A stretch of DNA of 10,378 bases from CAZABG01 sp964460985 (GTDB taxonomy: Bacteria > Chlamydiota > Chlamydiia > Chlamydiales > Parachlamydiaceae): NCBI GenBank assembly GCA_964460985.1, contig CAYWQX010000053.1, positions 1 through 10,378 of the forward strand, given 5' to 3'. The notes below the pieces were generated by a model. The model was not told the DNA's origin, did not search any database, and was given only the letters and a program-made list of their open reading frames with translations. Positions within the stretch are counted from its first letter, which is position 1. Every line of letters begins with the position of its first letter. Position numbers and translations under genes: made by a program. Of this stretch, positions 6,265 to 10,378 are shown piece after piece.

Positions 6265-6921
6265 ATGAAATTATTTTATCTTACTCTTTCTCTTCTTTTT
6301 TCTTTGAATGCCGAGCTTCTATTTGAGTTGAACTCTCCATTAGGCACTCTATTCATATCGAATCCTTCTTGGGATGAGTTCAACAATCAGTCAGCTGAAG
6401 CAAAAAATATCTTTGTTGAGGCTTTTTCAACCACCTATACCGAATATTACGGGGAAAGCGGCTCTCAAGAACCGATTGAAAAATGGCTTAAATTAAAAAG
6501 CCACTTTACCTTGGCTAGTTGGCTATCCAATGTATTCGATGATGAAAAGGAAGAGTACTTGCAAGGTCTGAAAAAATTCATTTTTGTGCACAACCAAGAA
6601 AATAAGTTGATCGGCTGGCTTTCCTACTCTCCCCTTTCAGAAACCGGAGAGATTTATCTCAGTCAGTGCTCTCTTGAAGCTTCCTCTCGAGACCAGAGAG
6701 TTGCAACCACTGCCTTCTCTTCTGTCTTTAAAGAAGGGCTTTATAAAAAGCTGTTTCCAGGAGTTAAAGAAATTAAGCTCATCACCCGAAAAATCAATAC
6801 CCGTGCCAAAAAGCTGTACCTTTCGAACGGATTCATTATGGATGAAACGATTGACCCGAGTATTTACGGGGAAAGCTACGACGACAGGTACATCGGGTTT
6901 AGATTGCTGATTGAGGAGTAG
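6265..6921 (+). CDS. GNAT-like N-acetyltransferase with an N-terminal signal peptide
   Basis: Protein of 218 aa. Residues 1-16 form a typical Sec signal (MKLFYLTLSLLFSLNA, cleavage before ELLF). The C-terminal half has GNAT features: a strand FIFVHNQENKLIGWLSY (105-121), a strand into the acetyl-CoA loop (IYLSQCSLEASSRDQRVATTAF, with Arg145 and small residues where Q/RxxGxG/A is expected, 130-151), and motif B IKLITRKINTRAKKLYLSNGF (170-190; Asn178, Tyr185, Gly189-Phe190). The loop is not canonical. The N-terminal part (30-100) resembles GNATs that place helices before the central sheet. Export is odd because acetyl-CoA is cytosolic; a secreted host-targeted enzyme is one explanation, and a false signal prediction another. 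The ATG has no SD. The stop abuts the stop of the convergent gene (TAGCTA). Confidence 0.8.
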   Translation: MKLFYLTLSLLFSLNAELLFELNSPLGTLFISNPSWDEFNNQSAEAKNIFVEAFSTTYTEYYGESGSQEPIEKWLKLKSHFTLASWLSNVFDDEKEEYLQGLKKFIFVHNQENKLIGWLSYSPLSETGEIYLSQCSLEASSRDQRVATTAFSSVFKEGLYKKLFPGVKEIKLITRKINTRAKKLYLSNGFIMDETIDPSIYGESYDDRYIGFRLLIEE

Positions 6922-7518
6922 CTAGAATTCATACCCAAGGCCGCCCCCAATCGTAATCCCTCCAACCTGGGTGTTCCGAGTATAGACCCGTGATCCTGGA
7001 TGAAAGTCAATTTTTGCGTAAGAATACTCTACAAAGAGATCGATCAACAGATTCTTATAAAAAAAGTACTGGATGCCGGTGTTTACAAAAAAACCGAGTG
7101 TATTTTTAGAGGTGTTTTTGTAGACATAAGAAGAGTGGTTTCTTTGATGAAGATTAAGGTAGCGAGGGCCTAAAGTAAAGTAATATTGGCTTTTACAATT
7201 AAGGGTGAAGGTGGGTCTTAATCCTAGGTTGACCGGAGAGGCCCAAATAGAGGTCTTTTGTCGGTTATTCAGCGATCTGCCATTTAGATGAAAGTATTCG
7301 ATCGACGCATAAGCGTTCAGTGTCCAGTCGCATCCTAGATCAGTGATGGGATATGTTCCAGCAAGCTGGAGGTCAACTCCTCCCTTGTCATATATTTTTC
7401 TTAAGCTAGAATCGGTGAAAAAAAAGGCGCCCGCTTTCACCTCGACTTGAGGATTCGCGAGAAGTTGAGCTACTCCCAATAAGGACCAAAAGAGGAGGCG
7501 AAGAGTAAGTGTTTTCAT
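6922..7518 (-). CDS. Outer-membrane beta-barrel protein (OmpA/OmpW-size)
   Basis: Protein of 198 aa with a signal peptide (1-21, cleavage near LLA-NPQ). The mature part of about 177 residues alternates polar and hydrophobic or aromatic residues over some eight strands, for example VEVKAGAFFF, WTLNAYASIEYFHL, QYYFTLGPRYLNL, LGFFVNTGIQYFFY and LLIDLFVEYSYAKI. It ends GGITIGGGLGYEF, with the terminal Phe typical of BAM-inserted barrels. Cys63 and Cys108 lie in turns and could form a periplasmic disulfide. An AGGA SD lies 4 nt before the ATG, and the gene begins 8 bp after the passenger-like gene ends, so they form an operon. The size fits a small structural barrel rather than a porin or a two-partner secretion pore. 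Its partner role with the upstream protein is inference. Confidence 0.88.
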   Translation of the reverse strand: MKTLTLRLLFWSLLGVAQLLANPQVEVKAGAFFFTDSSLRKIYDKGGVDLQLAGTYPITDLGCDWTLNAYASIEYFHLNGRSLNNRQKTSIWASPVNLGLRPTFTLNCKSQYYFTLGPRYLNLHQRNHSSYVYKNTSKNTLGFFVNTGIQYFFYKNLLIDLFVEYSYAKIDFHPGSRVYTRNTQVGGITIGGGLGYEF

Positions 7519-7526
7519 GGTGTCCT

Positions 7527-10040
7527 TTAAGGTTTAATAGTAACAGTTATAGGAGCGCTTTCACCGGATTGGTTAAACGCAGTCACGGAGTAGCTGTAGG
7601 TCACTCCTTTTTTTCTGCTATGATCTTCAAACGAGAGGGTAGAATTATCGACGGTTCCAATTTTTACCCCATCACGGTAGATGTTGTAGCCCGTTAAGTT
7701 GTTTGTCGGGCTTGCTGTCCATTGGAGTTGATTATAAAGTTCATATTGGAGCCCAAAGTTATTTTTCTTTTGCGTCCCTTCAAGATTTGAAGGGGGAAGC
7801 ACGAGATTGGAGCCAAAAAAGTTGATTTGAACAAACGTAGGATCATAGGTTAATGTGTAATCGGGAACAGCTCCACTAAAAACGATGTGATCAAATGTGC
7901 CGGTGATACCAGAGGAGGTTAGAATTTTATAACTTCGAATCTCTGCCAGTGGATCGATATCAAATTCAAGAGTGCCCGCTAATTGTGCAGCTCCTGTCAC
8001 GGTGACGGATGAAAAAACACCCCCCGCATCAATATCAATATGGACTAAGCTTCCAAGCGTCTCATTTTGAGGATTAGCAGGACTTAAAGTGAGGCTTCCG
8101 AGGGTAAGTGTGCTTGCAGGATCGGGCGATATCACACCGGAATTGACAAAAACATCGCCGGTCAAACTGCCTGAACCGCTTAATGTTCCACGCTGTTGAC
8201 TAATCGAGAGATTGCGGCAAACAGAAATCGAGGCATGATCGATGAGCCCGTTGACTTTGAAATTTGCATTATTGATTCTAAGAGAGCCTTGATAATCGGA
8301 CGATCCATTGTAGATAACAGTTCCGTTGCCCGTTACAGAAACCATCGTTCCACCTGCTCCAAACGATGTATCGTCGACAAAAGAGACTTGGTCACCAAGT
8401 GTTAAAAGATCGGCAGTCTCCTCGGCAACTAAACTTAAAGAAGAGCCGGAGCGAAGGAAAATGCTGTCGCCCAGTTTAGATCCGTCAGCGCCGTCCGATC
8501 CCCCTTCACCTCCCTCTCCATGAGCTCCTGCCTCAGTTGATGTGTTGGATGTGTTAAAGGTTGTAGGGACTCCTGAGAAAGCTTTAAGGGTGAAGTTAAC
8601 ATTATTATCTACGAAGATCGCGCCCCCAAGGCCGCTGCCTCCGCCTCCTCCGCCCCCTCCAAACTGTGAACCTACCTCAGTTGAGCCGCTTCCTCCTGAG
8701 CCTCCCCCAAGATATCCCATATCGACACCCCCGGACGATGCAGATCCGCTGGATGGACCGCCTCCGCCGCCACCCCCTCCGCCAGAAGAGCTTCCTCCAT
8801 TGGCAGAGATTAATCCGGAGGAACTAACACCGCCGCCGCCTCCTCCTCCACCTATGCCTCCGGTGCCTCCATCTACAGAATAGCCTGCATCGGAAAAGCC
8901 GAGACCGCTGCCTCCGCCTCCTCCTCCGCCATAACCACCGGAGCCCGCTTTGCCATCGACACCATTCGTAAAACCGGCTGTGATAACTCCGGCGCCGCCG
9001 CCACCTGCTCCATCACCCCCATTTCCTCCTGAGGGTGAGGCCGCCCCGCCCGGGGGGATAGAACCGATAGGCTGTAATCCATTGCTGCCAGAGCTTCCGC
9101 CGCCGCCTCCTCCTGCAAAAGTTGTGTTAGCGCCGCCGCCGCCTCCTCCTCCGGCTAGGCTGCCGCCGTTAAATCCGCCGCCTCCGGTTCCTGCTGTAAT
9201 CGTGAGTCCATAAGCGCTTCCATTTTGACCTGACGTAAGATCGGAGCCCCCATTGCCAAGATTTTCAAGGGGAAGGATCGTGGCTCTAGAACCGATTCCA
9301 CCACCGCCTCCACCGCCTCCACCCCCTCCTCCAACTGGAGAGTTGGCAGAAGTAGTGACCGCGCCGCCATCGCCTCCAAATCCCCCACCGCCCCCACCGC
9401 CAGTACTTCCGGAAGTGGTGATGGAGCCTCCATTGCCGCCAAAACCGCCTCCGCCTCCACCCCCTTCGTTCCCTGATAAGGTGTTGCCGGCATAGTTTCC
9501 ACCATTACCACCTACGGCCGAACAGTTGTTTATCAAAACGTTGGTTAAAGTGACACTCGGGTAGGTCCCATTTAAAAAAGCTTGAGGAGTGTAAATAGCG
9601 CCACCTGCTCCGAGGCCGCCTCCGCCGCCCGAAATGCCGTCTCCTCCATTACCCCCTCGGGCGGTCATGTTTTGAAAAATAATGTTCTGAATGACTACAT
9701 TCCCATTGGGGATAAATAAGCCTCTAAAAGCTCCGTTGTTTCCATCGAGTGTGACCGTTGGAATGGTCCCCGGATTTCCTATCGTGATATTGACAGGGTT
9801 TGTCGAGTTGTTGATGATGGGAAGCTCACCGTTAAGCTGGATCGTCATAGGATTTGCAAATAGAATAGCGTAATCATCGGGATTATTATTTAAATCTTGA
9901 TTCATGGTGTTAAGAATATATCTTAGATCTCCCGCTTCTCCAAAACCGCCTGCATTGTTATCGGTATTGAGTGTGACCGTCAAAGTGGTTAAAGCGCATA
10001 ACGAGTGTGAAGAGAAGAGAAACATCAAAAATTTAAACAT
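7527..10040 (-). CDS. Large secreted glycine-rich autotransporter-passenger/Pmp-like protein with C-terminal FN3 domain
   Basis: Protein of 837 aa. Residues 1-16 are a signal peptide (MFKFLMFLFSSHSLCA). Residues 20-127 look like the start of a parallel beta-helix (GDLRYILN, then hydrophobic strands such as VVIQNIIFQNM). Residues 128-472 are extremely glycine-rich with runs of up to about 12 Gly; GGAIY (147) and GGAIF (473) recall the GGAI motif of chlamydial Pmps, though regular FxxN repeats are absent. Residues 480-745 resemble autotransporter passenger repeats (GTLSGSGSLTGDVFVNSGVI, SVTVTGAAQLAGTLEF, SYKILTSSGITGTFDH). Residues about 757-837 form a fibronectin III domain (LQWTASP, GYNIYRDG, YSYSVTAFNQSGES). 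There is no C-terminal barrel and no terminal Phe, so it is not a complete autotransporter. A surface adhesin is likely. The ATG has no clear SD; a second Met at residue 6 is possible. Confidence 0.88.
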   Translation of the reverse strand: MFKFLMFLFSSHSLCALTTLTVTLNTDNNAGGFGEAGDLRYILNTMNQDLNNNPDDYAILFANPMTIQLNGELPIINNSTNPVNITIGNPGTIPTVTLDGNNGAFRGLFIPNGNVVIQNIIFQNMTARGGNGGDGISGGGGGLGAGGAIYTPQAFLNGTYPSVTLTNVLINNCSAVGGNGGNYAGNTLSGNEGGGGGGGFGGNGGSITTSGSTGGGGGGGFGGDGGAVTTSANSPVGGGGGGGGGGGGIGSRATILPLENLGNGGSDLTSGQNGSAYGLTITAGTGGGGFNGGSLAGGGGGGGANTTFAGGGGGGSSGSNGLQPIGSIPPGGAASPSGGNGGDGAGGGGAGVITAGFTNGVDGKAGSGGYGGGGGGGSGLGFSDAGYSVDGGTGGIGGGGGGGGVSSSGLISANGGSSSGGGGGGGGGPSSGSASSGGVDMGYLGGGSGGSGSTEVGSQFGGGGGGGGSGLGGAIFVDNNVNFTLKAFSGVPTTFNTSNTSTEAGAHGEGGEGGSDGADGSKLGDSIFLRSGSSLSLVAEETADLLTLGDQVSFVDDTSFGAGGTMVSVTGNGTVIYNGSSDYQGSLRINNANFKVNGLIDHASISVCRNLSISQQRGTLSGSGSLTGDVFVNSGVISPDPASTLTLGSLTLSPANPQNETLGSLVHIDIDAGGVFSSVTVTGAAQLAGTLEFDIDPLAEIRSYKILTSSGITGTFDHIVFSGAVPDYTLTYDPTFVQINFFGSNLVLPPSNLEGTQKKNNFGLQYELYNQLQWTASPTNNLTGYNIYRDGVKIGTVDNSTLSFEDHSRKKGVTYSYSVTAFNQSGESAPITVTIKP
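8625..9659 (-). repeat. Glycine-coding (GGN)n low-complexity tract
   Basis: This stretch encodes residues 128-472 of the passenger-like protein and appears on the plus strand as dense CCN triplets. It is visibly more GC-rich than its surroundings because of Gly codons. Codons vary (GGA, GGC, GGT, GGG), so it is not a pure triplet repeat, but the similar blocks could recombine in frame and change length. Confidence 0.8.
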
Positions 10041-10063
10041 CTGAAAACCAATAATTTTTTTCG

Positions 10064-10092
10064 ATCTTAGCGATTGATAAAAAATTTTACAA
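10064..10092 (-). promoter_or_regulatory. Predicted promoter of the passenger-barrel operon
   Basis: On the minus strand TTGTAA (-35, 10087-10092, 4/6) and TAAGAT (-10, 10064-10069, 4/6) are 17 bp apart. The start would be near 10057, leaving a leader of about 17 nt. It sits in the 57-bp gap after the upstream partial gene. Confidence 0.45.
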
Positions 10093-10097
10093 CGAGC

Positions 10098-10378
10098 TTA
10101 AAAACTAGGAAGGGGAGTAAGTTCTATGGGATGAAAAAGATGATAAGGCCTCATCGCAAAAGCGATGGCGGCATAGCGTACCTTTCCATTTTGGAGGACA
10201 ATATGAGGCGTCGGATAAATCGAAAACTGAGTTAAGTGAGCTCCCGGAATCAGCAAAATTGAATTCTGATTACATTTCCTTTCAACAACTCTTAACGGCG
10301 AGAAAAAATCAGTGCTCTTTATAGGGTCTTTATAAGGGGAGAGGAGAAGAGAGTCATTATCGGTACTATCCAAAAAAA
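10098..10378 (-). CDS. C-terminal part of an unrecognised gene (5' end outside window)
   Basis: An open frame runs from the right edge to a TAA at 10098-10100, about 93 codons. No stop separates it from the edge, so it is probably the C-terminus of a longer protein; a TTG at 10371-10373 is a possible but unconvincing start. Visible features are a polar start (TDNDSLLLSPYKDP), a stretch of short hydrophobic strands (ILLIPGAHLTQFSIYPTPHIVL) and a strand-like segment (VRYAAIAFAMRPYHLF), ending LTPLPSF. No family is recognised. It lies 57 bp upstream of the passenger-like gene on the same strand and could share its transcript. Confidence 0.5.
   Translation of the reverse strand, partial: FLDSTDNDSLLLSPYKDPIKSTDFFSPLRVVERKCNQNSILLIPGAHLTQFSIYPTPHIVLQNGKVRYAAIAFAMRPYHLFHPIELTPLPSF

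Noticed and set aside
7566..7611. Frameshift or lost autotransporter barrel after the FN3 domain
   Set aside because: The FN3 domain is complete to its last strand and the frame closes just before a well-formed SD for the next gene; no barrel-like remnant is visible in other frames.
8542..9495. Proline-rich open frames on the plus strand
   Set aside because: They are the antisense of the glycine-coding tract (CCN complements GGN), with no SD or promoter, and they compete with a well-supported secreted protein.
8873..9511. Alanine/glutamate-rich open frames on the minus strand
   Set aside because: They are frame-shifted readings of the same (GGN)n repeats and lie wholly inside the 837-aa gene.
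10036..10040. Lipoprotein signal in the passenger-like protein (Cys15)
   Set aside because: SLC-A does not fit the lipobox (small residue at -1 is missing), so ordinary signal cleavage is more likely.

Overview
The window looks like chromosome from a Chlamydiae-phylum bacterium, most likely an environmental (amoeba- or animal-associated) member rather than Chlamydia itself. The main reason is gene order. A secreted protein with tandem bacterial SH3 domains, a cysteine-rich hypothetical protein and a PIN-PhoH ATPase lie side by side, matching my recollection of the CT017 (Ctad1) - CT016 - CT015 (phoH) block of C. trachomatis. The DNA is fairly AT-rich, several proteins carry signal peptides, and the last third encodes a Pmp/autotransporter-like passenger. 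The assignment is inference; no database was searched.

Layout. Bases 1-1126 (minus): the start of the SH3-domain gene (it runs off the left edge) and the CT016-like gene with two cysteine clusters, the second a SWIM-type zinc finger. Bases 1264-2565 (plus): phoH. Bases 2602-3528 (plus): an unrecognised, mostly helical protein whose start codon sits in a 14-bp inverted repeat overlapping a near-consensus promoter. Bases 3520-5300 (minus): an endonuclease/exonuclease/phosphatase (EEP) family enzyme and, 8 bp downstream, a CX5R phosphatase-like protein, probably one operon. Bases 5446-6921 (plus): an unrecognised 194-aa protein, a 61-aa protein and a GNAT-like acetyltransferase that carries a signal peptide. 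Bases 6922-10040 (minus): an 837-aa glycine-rich secreted protein with autotransporter-type passenger repeats and a C-terminal fibronectin III domain, followed by an 8-strand-type outer-membrane barrel in the same operon. Bases 10098-10378 (minus): the C-terminal end of an unrecognised gene.

How it fits together. The region mixes a conserved RNA-metabolism ATPase with proteins likely to act at the cell surface or on the host: SH3 protein, passenger plus barrel, exported GNAT, and the two phospho-ester hydrolases. The main regulatory observation is recurrent. Several genes without a Shine-Dalgarno (SD) sequence (2602, 6265, 5446, and 461-1126 with a badly spaced one) have a sigma70-like -10 box ending only 7-10 nt before the start codon, predicting leaderless or near-leaderless mRNAs. 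Most genes with a well-spaced SD have room for a leader or lie inside an operon. No tRNA, rRNA, CRISPR array, insertion sequence or convincing rho-independent terminator was seen.
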